A stretch of 64,000 bases of DNA from NCBI GenBank assembly GCA_035934555.1, contig DASYXT010000067.1, positions 1 to 64,000 on the forward strand, written 5' to 3'. Shown here piece after piece: positions 36,437 through 44,611 of this stretch; within the stretch, counting starts at the first letter, position 1, and each line of letters begins with the position of its first letter. The notes beneath the pieces were generated by a model. The model searched no databases, had not been told where the DNA came from, and saw only the letters and a program-made list of their open reading frames with translations. Both the position numbers and the translations under genes were made by a program. This DNA comes from DASYXT01 sp035934555 (GTDB lineage Bacteria > Verrucomicrobiota > Verrucomicrobiia > Limisphaerales > UBA8199).

Positions 36437-37650
36437 GGCGGGTCCGCCGTGATGGCGATAAGGAATGGCGCCGGATTCGCCATGCTTGAAACGTAGTCAA
36501 TGCTGTCGATTTCGAACGCCGGGACGGGATTCGTCCAGGTTGTGAGGAAAAGGCGGATATGTTCGCCGGCTTTTTGGCTGACCGCATTCTGACCGGTCCA
36601 GGCGACATGCAGACGTTCGCCGGGAGCGGGTTCGTCGGCCATCGTGTGCCAGTCGCGGACGTCCTGGCCGTAAACAATGGGGATTTCCAGCCGCATCTGG
36701 TTGGTCGCAAAGTGAATGACAAACGCGCCGAGCTGCTCGCCTTCGTCGGGGACCTTGCCGAACGCAGCGGCATGAAGGAAATGAAGGCGCAGGCATTTTT
36801 GATGAACTTGGATGCCTTTAATCTCGGGCGGAAATTCCGCGCTCGAGGGGGATTTGCTGCGGAGTTGAACGATTCCTCGCACATCGAACTTTGTGCCGCC
36901 AAACGTTTGCAGGCCGGTTGGCAGCTCGGCGAGGTTATTGCCAATATCGGGGCCATGCCCATGCCAGGTCTGGGTGAGCATCGCGTTGTAAAACGAAGTG
37001 AGGTCCAGCGCGACCTGGGGAATGGCGGAGTCGCGCGGGGCGAAATGCAGCGCTGGGGCCGCCTCTGTCACGGCTCCTCGCTTGTCGGCAAAGAGGCGCG
37101 CGGCGGTTAATTCCGTTGCGCTGACGCGGTTGGTAAAAGCCAATTCCCAGAACGCCGGGCTTTCAAACACCGTGCCGTCGAAGGCAAGATTAAGCGCGGC
37201 GTTATGGTGGCGGCAACGCACCAGCGGCACCACTGAACCGAGGAGGCCCATTTGCCGGCGCTTCCATTCACGACGCGTATGGTGCGACAGATCGCCGCCG
37301 AGCGACACCGGGCAAAATTCGAACAGGTACGAGCAGGGCAGTTTGGGGTCGGCGAGCGGCGGTGCTTCGGTCTGGCCGGTGCGGCGGCAAACGGGGCAAA
37401 CCAGCACATTGGCGTCGGGCAGGAATTCCGGCACGAGGTCGGACAGCCAATTGGGGAGGTCGTGGTATTTGGCCTGGTAAGCCTGGATGGCAGCGTAGAT
37501 TTGTTTCAGGTTCCGTGTGCATTCCTGCGTTTCACGAGCGGCCAGGCCGGTGCCGGCGTCGCCGGCCGGCGCGGCGGGGGAGGGGATACCTGCCAGGACG
37601 AAAAGTCCGATAAAAGTCCGGGCCAGCCATCGCGCGGCGAGGGCTCTCAT
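36433..37650 (-). CDS. Exported hypothetical protein with H-X9-DG-type segment and C-terminal beta domain
   Basis: 405 aa, with signal peptide TFIGLFVLAGIPSPAAPA in place of the usual prepilin helix. Residues about 40-165 resemble the body of DUF1559 pseudopilins: CTRNLKQIYAAIQAYQAKYH, a CPVC pair and HHNAALNLAFDG (H-X9-DG). The C-terminal part has FDVRGIVQLRS, LRLHFLHAAAF and IPIVYGQDVRDWHTMADE, a beta-sandwich type recurring in exported Verrucomicrobiota proteins. It is the first gene of the six-gene operon and its stop overlaps the next start (ATGA). Function unknown. Confidence 0.7.
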   Translation of the reverse strand: MRALAARWLARTFIGLFVLAGIPSPAAPAGDAGTGLAARETQECTRNLKQIYAAIQAYQAKYHDLPNWLSDLVPEFLPDANVLVCPVCRRTGQTEAPPLADPKLPCSYLFEFCPVSLGGDLSHHTRREWKRRQMGLLGSVVPLVRCRHHNAALNLAFDGTVFESPAFWELAFTNRVSATELTAARLFADKRGAVTEAAPALHFAPRDSAIPQVALDLTSFYNAMLTQTWHGHGPDIGNNLAELPTGLQTFGGTKFDVRGIVQLRSKSPSSAEFPPEIKGIQVHQKCLRLHFLHAAAFGKVPDEGEQLGAFVIHFATNQMRLEIPIVYGQDVRDWHTMADEPAPGERLHVAWTGQNAVSQKAGEHIRLFLTTWTNPVPAFEIDSIDYVSSMANPAPFLIAITADPP

Positions 37651-37793
37651 ATCGTGTGCGCTTGTCCAGTCTTCATGCCTGCCCGAGTAACGAGGCTATC
37701 TCAACCGGCAAGTGAAGCGATGTCAAGCGGGTTCAGGCAAAATGGAATGATGAATGGTGGATGGCCCGCTCCAGACTCCTACGCTCCCGCGGA

Positions 37794-38405
37794 TCACTGC
37801 CCGTTTTGGGCCGTCTTCTCCACTGTGCGCTCGGCAACTTTTGCCGCGTTGATTGCCGGCGTCGAGGTCCTGCCGAAATCCACCACGTAGGCTTTCATCC
37901 CCCGTTCCAATCGGGACATCCCGTAATGGACGGCTTCCTTGAGCGCCTCGCCACTGGTCCAGCCGTCGTGCTGGATGCGGTAGCAAGCGACTATGGTCCC
38001 GGTGCGGTCGCAACCGTGTTTGCAATGAATGAAAACCGGGCCGGGTGAGGAATCAATCAGCGCCAGGATGTCTTTGACCTGGTGGTCGGTGGGCCGCCCA
38101 AGGCCGCGGAGGGGTATGTTGGTGTAGGTGAGCCCAGCCGCGCGCGCCGCCACACCTTCCGCTGACATCTTGTCCGGCTCGCGCAGGTCGATAATCAACC
38201 TGACCCCCAACCGTGACAGGTTGGTGAGCGTGGCGGGTGCCGGCTGCGCGCCGCGATAAACGTGCTCGCTCACCTGGCCGAAATTCCCGATGCCGTTCTG
38301 TGCCGGCACGCCGCGCTGGCCCGCCAGGCAAACCAAACCGGGAACCGCAAAGAACAAAGAAACCACCACGCTGGCGCTAAGTTGAACTCGTCTTGCTTTG
38401 CTCAT
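37794..38405 (-). CDS. Exported tyrosine/dual-specificity protein phosphatase-like protein
   Basis: About 203 aa. The P-loop phosphatase signature VFIHCKHGCDRTGTIVACYR (HCX5R with catalytic Cys and Arg) is intact, preceded by GVRLIIDLREPDKM. The start at 38405 (MSKARRVQL) places SASVVVSLFFAVPGLVCLAG as signal peptide or anchor, so it acts outside the cytoplasm. A longer frame from 38609 would run through the intergenic hairpin at 38513-38539 (reading TPALSPSEGER) and is rejected. Neighbours give no substrate clue. Confidence 0.82.
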   Translation of the reverse strand: MSKARRVQLSASVVVSLFFAVPGLVCLAGQRGVPAQNGIGNFGQVSEHVYRGAQPAPATLTNLSRLGVRLIIDLREPDKMSAEGVAARAAGLTYTNIPLRGLGRPTDHQVKDILALIDSSPGPVFIHCKHGCDRTGTIVACYRIQHDGWTSGEALKEAVHYGMSRLERGMKAYVVDFGRTSTPAINAAKVAERTVEKTAQNGQ

Positions 38406-38934
38406 CGGGCCTGTCTTTGAGTGAGGAACATACCCTATCCCAGCCCGTTGTCCACCAACGGTTACTGAGGAGTTCTTAACATGCCCTACATCCTCAAAGC
38501 CGCGATGGTTCTCCCTCTCCCCTTCGGAAGGGGAGAGGGCCGGGGTGAGGGGTCCCTTCGTGTCCTGTATCCCGCGGTCTCCTCTGTAATTCTGTGATCG
38601 CTTGTCCAATGATCCATGTTGCTTTGTTGAGCCGTCTCCTTATCACGAAGGGCTACCTGACAATAAGCCCAACAACTTCAGTGTGGGGTCAAGCGCCCCT
38701 GCCAGACAATTCCGTCCCGAAGCGACGGTTGAAATGCCGTGCGCCTGGCAGGTGATACAAGCTGGAACCAGGGCTGGAATATTTTGTTCCACTCGTCGCA
38801 TTGAAGGGCTCGTTGCCAGCTTCATTTGCGCCTAGAATTGGCTGCCGGGCGGCTGGCATGGATCCCGCTCTGTGCCCTGAGCGGGTGCTGCACAAAGCCC
38901 CACTCACTACAGAAAAGCGACCTGCGGCGGGCAA
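38406..38934. other. Intergenic stretch without a supported gene
   Basis: This 529-base gap between the divergent phosphatase and sulfotransferase genes holds the hairpin element at 38513-38539 and otherwise no recognisable coding or RNA feature. Promoters for both neighbours are expected here but none is convincing by eye. Confidence 0.5.
38513..38539. repeat. Interspersed hairpin CCCTCTCC-CCTTCGG-AAGGGGAGAGGG
   Basis: The stem CCCTCTCCCCTT pairs with AAGGGGAGAGGG around a CGG-containing loop and is followed by CCGGGGTGAGGGG. This unit, which reads TPALSPSEGER on one strand, is widespread between genes of many Gram-negative bacteria. No T-run follows it. Confidence 0.7.
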
Positions 38935-39621
38935 GTGATCTCTCACAAATATAGATGTATCTTTGTCGAAGTGCCTAAGACCGGGTCCAGCAGCATCCGG
39001 TGGTTGTTGGGCATGCCGAAGCGGCCCCACCTGAATATTTGGCAGACAAAATACGAGCTGGAAAATCATTGGACTCGCTACGCGGGGCCACTCGACCGGG
39101 TGTTGTCCGCTGCGTACCTAATGGTCCCGCGCGGCGTGCGCCAGCGCCGTGGGGCGCGCCAGTTCGCCTCCTACTTCAAATTTGGTTTCGTCCGCAACCC
39201 CTGGGACCGGGTGGTCTCCTTGTACGAACGGCGGGAAGGGCTCCAACTCAGCAAACAAATGAGCTTCGAACAGTTTGTAGATTGGATCCAATTCAGCAGC
39301 AGCACTTGCATCCATCCGGTGCCCCATCGCTACCAAGTCGATTGGTTTGTGGATCCGCACGGGACGGTGCTGGCGGACTTTATCGGCCGCTTCGAGACGC
39401 TCGAGGAAGATTGGGCCAGGATCGCGCGGATCTTGGGGATCCAGGAGCAACTGCCTCATAAAAACCGCAACCCGAGACGAACCCGCCACTACACCGAATA
39501 TTACAGTCCTGACACCCGAGCCCGGATCGCGGAAAAATTCCGGGTCGATATCGAGCGTTTCGGTTACGAGTTTGACGGCACAGAATCCCTTCCCGCTTAT
39601 AAGCTGTGCGCTGATCTTTGA
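38935..39621 (+). CDS. Sulfotransferase family 2-like protein
   Basis: 228 aa. It is expected to transfer sulfate from PAPS to a hydroxyl of a carbohydrate. The 5'-phosphosulfate-binding loop is FVEVPKTGSSSIRWLLG at the very N-terminus, and the 3'-phosphate-binding segment FVRNPWDRVVSLYERREG is near residue 85. The GTG at 38935 is the start that leaves the loop at the usual distance. There is no signal peptide. The neighbours (phosphatase, secretion operon) do not point to an acceptor. The family call is good and the substrate unknown. Confidence 0.8.
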   Translation: MISHKYRCIFVEVPKTGSSSIRWLLGMPKRPHLNIWQTKYELENHWTRYAGPLDRVLSAAYLMVPRGVRQRRGARQFASYFKFGFVRNPWDRVVSLYERREGLQLSKQMSFEQFVDWIQFSSSTCIHPVPHRYQVDWFVDPHGTVLADFIGRFETLEEDWARIARILGIQEQLPHKNRNPRRTRHYTEYYSPDTRARIAEKFRVDIERFGYEFDGTESLPAYKLCADL

Positions 39622-39654
39622 TGACGCTTACGTGCAACCCATTCCACTATTCCA

Positions 39655-41412
39655 TCATTCGACCGTTCCCGTCTTCATGAGCGCGGCGGGGTCGAGCAGA
39701 CGTGTCCAACGTTCCTGTTCGGCGATCGGGATGAGGCCGCGTTGGACCTTCAGCCAGGCCATTTCGCGCAGCGAACGCCAGCCCAACTGGCGCGCAGCAG
39801 CGCGCAGCTCGCCGGTTTTGAGCCCGGGCTGAATGAGGTCGGCAATGGTCTCATTGACGATAAAGAATTCGTAAATGGCGACGCGGCCGCGGTGCCCCTT
39901 CTGATTGCACTCGACACAGCCCAGACCTTTCCAGGCCCGGATGTCTTCTGGCGGCAGGCCGAGGGCAGCGGCCATCTCTTCGCGGGCGGCGGCGGCGATC
40001 TCCTGGTCGGGGACGGCGCAATGCCGGCAGATACGGCGGGCGAGGCGCTGGGAAATGCTGCAAACGAGTGAGGAGGCGATGAGATAGGGCTCGATATGCA
40101 TTTCCAGCAGGCGGGTCACTGCGCTGATGCTGTCGTTGGTGTGCAGCGTCGAGAGCACCAAATGGCCGGTCTGCGCGGCGCGGACGGCGATTTCGGCGGT
40201 CTCGAAATCGCGGATTTCACCGACGAGCACGACATCGGGGTCGTGGCGCAGGACTGAGCGCAAGCCGGCGGCGAACGTCAGGCCAATCTGTTCGCGCACT
40301 TGAATCTGAACGGTGCCTTCGAGCTGGTACTCGACCGGGTCCTCGAAAGTAATAATTTTGCGTTCGTCGGCATTGGCCTGGGCCAGCGCGGTATAAAGGG
40401 TGGTGGTCTTGCCGCTGCCGGTGGGGCCGGTGAGCAGCACCAGGCCCTGGGGCAGTTGGGTGAGCTGGCCGAAGACGGCTTCCTGGTTAGGCTCCATGCC
40501 GAGTTGGCTCAGGTCCAGGAAGAGGCTTTGCCGACCCAGAATGCGCAGCGAAGCGGCCTCACCGTATTTGGTCGGGACAATTGACACCCGCAAGTCGTAT
40601 TCGTCATCGCCGGTTTTCATCGCGATCCGTCCGTCATGCGGCAGCCGCTTTTCGGCGATATTCAACCCGGCCATGATCTTGAGGCGCGAGATCACCGCTG
40701 AATGCAGATGGCGCATGTCGGCCGGGACCGGCACCGATTCGAGCAAGCCATCAACACGGTAGCGGAGGCGGATGGAATTGGCGTAGGGTTCGAGGTGGAC
40801 GTCGGTGGCGCGCAGGCGCAGGGCTTCCTGGAGGATTTGATCGACGAACGCGGAGACGGTTGCTTCGAGGGCGGAATCGGTTTCCTTGCCTTGAACATCG
40901 AAGACGATTTCCTGGTTGATCTCGGCGCCGCCGCGCTCTTCGCGGAGTTTTTGGATGGTCTCGGCGCCGAGCCCGAAATGCTTTTTGATGACGGCGTGGA
41001 TCGAACTGGGTGTGGCGAGCAGGATTTTGAAGCGTTTGCTCAGCAGCAGCCGCAGGTTGCCTTGCTCCATTTGGCGGGGCGGCTCGCTGAAGGCCAGCAG
41101 CAGGCAATCGTCCTCCAGGCCCAGCGGCAGCAGGTGATAGTGGAAGATGAGCTTGATGGGCACCAGTTCGAGCGTCTCGCGTGTGAGCTCCAGGGCCAAC
41201 GGATCGACGAATTCGAAGTTATGCGCCTCGGCCAGCGCCCGCCAGGTGTCCTCTTCGGACGCGAAATTAAGGTCCACCAAAGCGCGGTGCTGGGGTAGGT
41301 TCAGGCGCTGTTGGCGGCGGCGGACCTGCTGGAGTTGTTGCTCGGTGATTTTGCCTTGCGCCAACAACAGCTCGCCGGGCTCTTTGCCGTTCAAGCTCGC
41401 CGCCGGGTTCAT
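39655..41412 (-). CDS. Type II secretion/type IV pilus assembly ATPase (GspE/PilB)
   Basis: 585 aa. This hexameric ATPase drives pseudopilus or pilus extension from the cytoplasmic face. The N-terminal MshEN-like region (residues about 10-150) is followed by the ATPase core with GPTGSGKTTTLYTAL (Walker A), ITFEDPVEYQLEGTVQIQV (Asp box), LRHDPDVVLVGEIRDFETAE (Walker B) and TGHLVLSTLHTNDS (His box). A C-terminal four-cysteine zinc site is formed by CRHC and CVEC. It is the last gene of the leftward five-gene operon and overlaps the preceding gene by ATGA. Confidence 0.92.
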   Translation of the reverse strand: MNPAASLNGKEPGELLLAQGKITEQQLQQVRRRQQRLNLPQHRALVDLNFASEEDTWRALAEAHNFEFVDPLALELTRETLELVPIKLIFHYHLLPLGLEDDCLLLAFSEPPRQMEQGNLRLLLSKRFKILLATPSSIHAVIKKHFGLGAETIQKLREERGGAEINQEIVFDVQGKETDSALEATVSAFVDQILQEALRLRATDVHLEPYANSIRLRYRVDGLLESVPVPADMRHLHSAVISRLKIMAGLNIAEKRLPHDGRIAMKTGDDEYDLRVSIVPTKYGEAASLRILGRQSLFLDLSQLGMEPNQEAVFGQLTQLPQGLVLLTGPTGSGKTTTLYTALAQANADERKIITFEDPVEYQLEGTVQIQVREQIGLTFAAGLRSVLRHDPDVVLVGEIRDFETAEIAVRAAQTGHLVLSTLHTNDSISAVTRLLEMHIEPYLIASSLVCSISQRLARRICRHCAVPDQEIAAAAREEMAAALGLPPEDIRAWKGLGCVECNQKGHRGRVAIYEFFIVNETIADLIQPGLKTGELRAAARQLGWRSLREMAWLKVQRGLIPIAEQERWTRLLDPAALMKTGTVE

Positions 41413-41936
41413 TTGAGCGGCACTTCCAACTGGTTGGTCGTATTCAACAGCAGCAGATTGGTCCGCGCCGCATGGTTGGTCAAGGTCAGCGTCTGCATGG
41501 TGGCCTCGGCGATGAACAAGTCAGTCGTTAGCAGCCCACCCACCTTCGCGCTGACGAACTCGTCGCCGAGTTTTACCAGCGCGCGTTTAGGGCCATCCTC
41601 GGTCTGAAAATAACCTTCGTAGGTGACTTCGATTTTGCGGGTGGTGGCCGGTGGGGGCGGGGCAGGGGAGGGCGGCGGGACGAAATGGCGTGTGAAAAAG
41701 GGATTCGGGGTGTTTTGGTCACTGAGGCTGGTCCACTGAGTCGGGCTAAGCAACGCATCGAGTTTTGCCACTGGAATCGCGTTAACAGTTGAAACAGTGC
41801 CGGCGGGGGCTTCGCCGAAGTGGGGCGCATGGCCGTCAGCGTGAACCACTGCCAGGTACAGCACCAGCCAGAGCGCGACATGCACACAGGTGACGAACCA
41901 GCGGCTGCGCAGTGTTTGCATCAGGTAAGTGTCCAT
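41409..41936 (-). CDS. Small pilus/secretion operon protein (PilP/GspC-like)
   Basis: 175 aa. One N-terminal TM helix (FVTCVHVALWLVLYLAVV) is followed by a periplasmic part: a Pro-rich linker (residues about 95-105) and a small beta domain, KIEVTYEGYFQTEDGPKRAL...LVKLGDEFVSAKVGG. A TM helix, linker and HR-like beta domain is the plan of GspC and PilP, which link the inner-membrane platform to the secretin. The assignment rests on this plan and on position between the PilO-like gene and the ATPase. Confidence 0.6.
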   Translation of the reverse strand: MDTYLMQTLRSRWFVTCVHVALWLVLYLAVVHADGHAPHFGEAPAGTVSTVNAIPVAKLDALLSPTQWTSLSDQNTPNPFFTRHFVPPPSPAPPPPATTRKIEVTYEGYFQTEDGPKRALVKLGDEFVSAKVGGLLTTDLFIAEATMQTLTLTNHAARTNLLLLNTTNQLEVPLK

Positions 41937-41939
41937 AGC

Positions 41940-42758
41940 TTAGCTGTCGCGCGAAACGAAGCCTAACGCCCGCACCCACACGCGGACGTAATCAAGCTTG
42001 TCGGCGGATTCTTTCCGGATGATCAGCCGGTCGATGAACAAAGGCACTTTGCCCGGCACGGGGTCGGCGAGGCCGGTGGCGCGGAGTTCGTCGGCGCTCA
42101 AGGGCAAAGCCTGGAGCAGACGCAACGCATTGGTCGCCGAGGCGGTAAACTCCACCTGAATGGGCAGCGCCGTCCAGCGGGGGAATGCGTCTGAGCTGGT
42201 GGAATTGGTGAGCACCACCGGAGCGTCGAGGGAGTGGATGGCTTCGACTTTGCAGCGGACCGCCAGGTCCAGCAGGTTGTCGGTGAAGGCCAAGGAGGCC
42301 CACAGCAGCGAGGGGTCTTCGATGTCGGCGGTGTGTTCGGGAAAACTGGTGAACACCGCGGGGTCAACGGTGATCTTTTGCTGCTTGGCCAGCGCGTCGA
42401 GCTGATCGATTTGCTGGCTGCGTTCGTTTTGATAATCGACAAGCTGGAAAGGCGCGGCCAGACGGTTGCGCAGGGCATCAGGCAGCTCGAGGTGGGCGGT
42501 CACCTTGCTTTTGGCCGTTTCCAGACTGGCCACGGCCTGGCGCGTATCGGCGAGCTGGTTGGTGATCTGGCGAAAATCGACCGTCGCGGAATTGGTCGGG
42601 CCGACTAATGCCCGCCAGGCGTTTTGAAGCGGTTTATCGAGGCGGGCGCAACGACGGTCAATCGGCAGCAGTACCAGGAAATAATACAGCGTGAGCACCG
42701 AGAGGCTCAAGGGGAGCCAGGCGCGGCGTCGGTATTCACGGAAGGAGACCATGGACAA
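41940..42758 (-). CDS. PilO/GspM-like inner-membrane protein
   Basis: 272 aa. A short cytoplasmic start is followed by TM helix WLPLSLSVLTLYYFLVLLPI, a coiled-coil stretch (residues about 55-125) and a ferredoxin-like periplasmic domain. The order TM, coiled coil, small alpha/beta domain and its place directly after the PilM-PilN fusion identify it as the PilO/GspM component. Sequence similarity is too low to be sure by eye. Confidence 0.6.
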   Translation of the reverse strand: MSMVSFREYRRRAWLPLSLSVLTLYYFLVLLPIDRRCARLDKPLQNAWRALVGPTNSATVDFRQITNQLADTRQAVASLETAKSKVTAHLELPDALRNRLAAPFQLVDYQNERSQQIDQLDALAKQQKITVDPAVFTSFPEHTADIEDPSLLWASLAFTDNLLDLAVRCKVEAIHSLDAPVVLTNSTSSDAFPRWTALPIQVEFTASATNALRLLQALPLSADELRATGLADPVPGKVPLFIDRLIIRKESADKLDYVRVWVRALGFVSRDS

Positions 42759-42763
42759 GCAGC

Positions 42764-44611
42764 TCAGGGGGTCATGGGGGGCATCATTTCGGGTGTTTGA
42801 TTGGAGCGGCCCGTCCGCCGCGACGGTGCGCGCTCGGCCCCCGTCTTGCGCAGCGGATGCATCGGCTGCAGGAAATCGGTCTGGGCGAAGTCCATCGCGA
42901 GGACGAAATCGCGGTCGGAGAGAACGACTTTGGGGTCGGCGACGGTGCGCCGGAGGTCGTCGGACAATTGATCGACTTTGGCGAACATGGTCTCGCGTTG
43001 GAGGCTGTTGACAAGCTGGCTGAGGGTCTGGCGCGAAGTTTCGGGTTCACCAGGCACACAGAGTTCGGCAATGAGCCCCGCATGAACGGGCGGGGAGTTG
43101 GTGGCCAGCGGCGGCAAGGGGCGCAGGCCCGGCGTGAGCGAGGCTAAATCCAGCGACGGCCCGAGGACGTTTGTGCGCGGGACGCGGTTGGTGAACAGCA
43201 GCGCCGGAGGCGCGGTAAAATAGCTCTGTTGATCGGCGACCAGAACGAACCATAGATCGCGCTTGCCGCGGGACTGCTGCAGCAGCCCGAGGGCGCGGAG
43301 TGTATCGGCCGTGTTCTGCTGCGCCGCGAAGAGAGGACGCAGGCTTTCGTATTCGGCCTGCAGGTCGCTGGTGAGGGAGTCGCTGGCCTGCACGTTGTCC
43401 TGCGCGGCGGCGATCTTTTTTGCGAGGCTTTCCTTGGCGCGAATCAGGCCCAGTTTATGCCAGGTGCCAAAAGCCAGTGCCACGGCACAGACCAGCACGA
43501 GGATGGCGCTGGCGAATTCCAGGCGCTGGCGCCCGAGCCGTTTGCGCCAGGCCAGGCGATAGTCTTCCGGGAGCAGCGATACCGGTTGGGCGCTGTAGCC
43601 GAGGGCCTGCAGGGCCGCACCGAAAGCGATTTCGTAACCTTTTGCCGGTGCAACGCTCTCGGGCTGACTGGGCCTGGGCCAGGGCTGGAAGGGCAATTCG
43701 GCTTTCCCCTGGAGATATTCGAGCAAGCCGGGCTGGTCGAAGCCGCCGCCGCTGGCGATCAATTCGAAGGCCGGTGTATCGGGGGAAACGGCGGGATTCT
43801 GTTGAAACCACTCGCTGAGTTGGCGTTTTAACTCCGCGACCCAGCCGTCCACGATCGCCGCAAATTCGGACGATGCGTCCGGCCCGCGCAACAGGTTTTT
43901 CTGCTGCTTGAGTTGCTCGGCGGTTTCATCGGCGGAATCGAGTTGCCGCGCCAGCGCACGGGTGAAGAAATCGCCGCCCATCTGGAAGCTCGAGGCAAAC
44001 GCGCCCTGGCCGGCCAGAAGAATCACCACGACGGTGGTTTGGGCGCCGAGGTGGACGAGAATGGCGCGGGAGGAAAGCGGAGAAGTGGCCCGGAAGGCGG
44101 CGATGAGCGCGTTGGCTACCGTGGTGATGTCACAGAGCTCGTCCTGCTCGATCCCCAGCCGGAGGATGCGCTCGCGGATGTCGCCCTCCTGGCAGAGCGT
44201 GACCCAAAACTGCTGCCGATTCCGCGCCGCGGTTTCGGTGCGGACAAAATCATAAACGATGCGGCTCTCGCTGACGCCGCTGAGCTTGACGGTTTCATCA
44301 GCGATGAGCTTGTCCACTTCGCTCTCCGGTGCCAGCGGCAGCTCAATGACCTGGGAAATCGACAGGTGCTGCGGCAGGGCCAGGGCGACTGGTGGGTTAT
44401 CAAGGCGCTCGAGGGAAAACCGCAAGTGCGAGCGGACTTCATCGGCGGAGACCAGGCCTTCGGCCTGAAGGTCGAGCAGTTCTTCCTTCAGGATGCGCAA
44501 CCGGCCGAAGTCGCTTTCGGCGAGCAACAGTTTTACCCGGCGACTGCCCGCGTCCAGCGCCAGCACCCGCCGCACGGCCGGTCGCAGGGCCTTGAGCTTG
44601 AACCCGCTCAT
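42764..44611 (-). CDS. PilM-PilN fusion (GspL-like pilus/secretion platform protein)
   Basis: 615 aa. The N-terminal 330 residues form an actin-like PilM ATPase domain (VLALDAGSRRVKLLLAE; AILVHLGAQTTVVVILLAG; FELIASGGGFDQPGLLEYL). After SLLPEDYRLAWRKRLGRQR comes a TM helix (about 362-385, EFASAILVLVCAVALAFGTW) and a PilN-like coiled-coil/periplasmic part. In type IV pili these are two separate proteins joined through the PilN N-terminal peptide, and here one chain carries both, as in GspL. The C-terminal 35 residues are basic and disordered. The upstream secretin overlaps it by ATGA. Confidence 0.78.
   Translation of the reverse strand: MSGFKLKALRPAVRRVLALDAGSRRVKLLLAESDFGRLRILKEELLDLQAEGLVSADEVRSHLRFSLERLDNPPVALALPQHLSISQVIELPLAPESEVDKLIADETVKLSGVSESRIVYDFVRTETAARNRQQFWVTLCQEGDIRERILRLGIEQDELCDITTVANALIAAFRATSPLSSRAILVHLGAQTTVVVILLAGQGAFASSFQMGGDFFTRALARQLDSADETAEQLKQQKNLLRGPDASSEFAAIVDGWVAELKRQLSEWFQQNPAVSPDTPAFELIASGGGFDQPGLLEYLQGKAELPFQPWPRPSQPESVAPAKGYEIAFGAALQALGYSAQPVSLLPEDYRLAWRKRLGRQRLEFASAILVLVCAVALAFGTWHKLGLIRAKESLAKKIAAAQDNVQASDSLTSDLQAEYESLRPLFAAQQNTADTLRALGLLQQSRGKRDLWFVLVADQQSYFTAPPALLFTNRVPRTNVLGPSLDLASLTPGLRPLPPLATNSPPVHAGLIAELCVPGEPETSRQTLSQLVNSLQRETMFAKVDQLSDDLRRTVADPKVVLSDRDFVLAMDFAQTDFLQPMHPLRKTGAERAPSRRTGRSNQTPEMMPPMTP

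Noticed and set aside
38406..38609. N-terminal extension of the phosphatase (TPALSPSEGER)
   Set aside because: Made by the widespread intergenic hairpin; the signal peptide starts after it.
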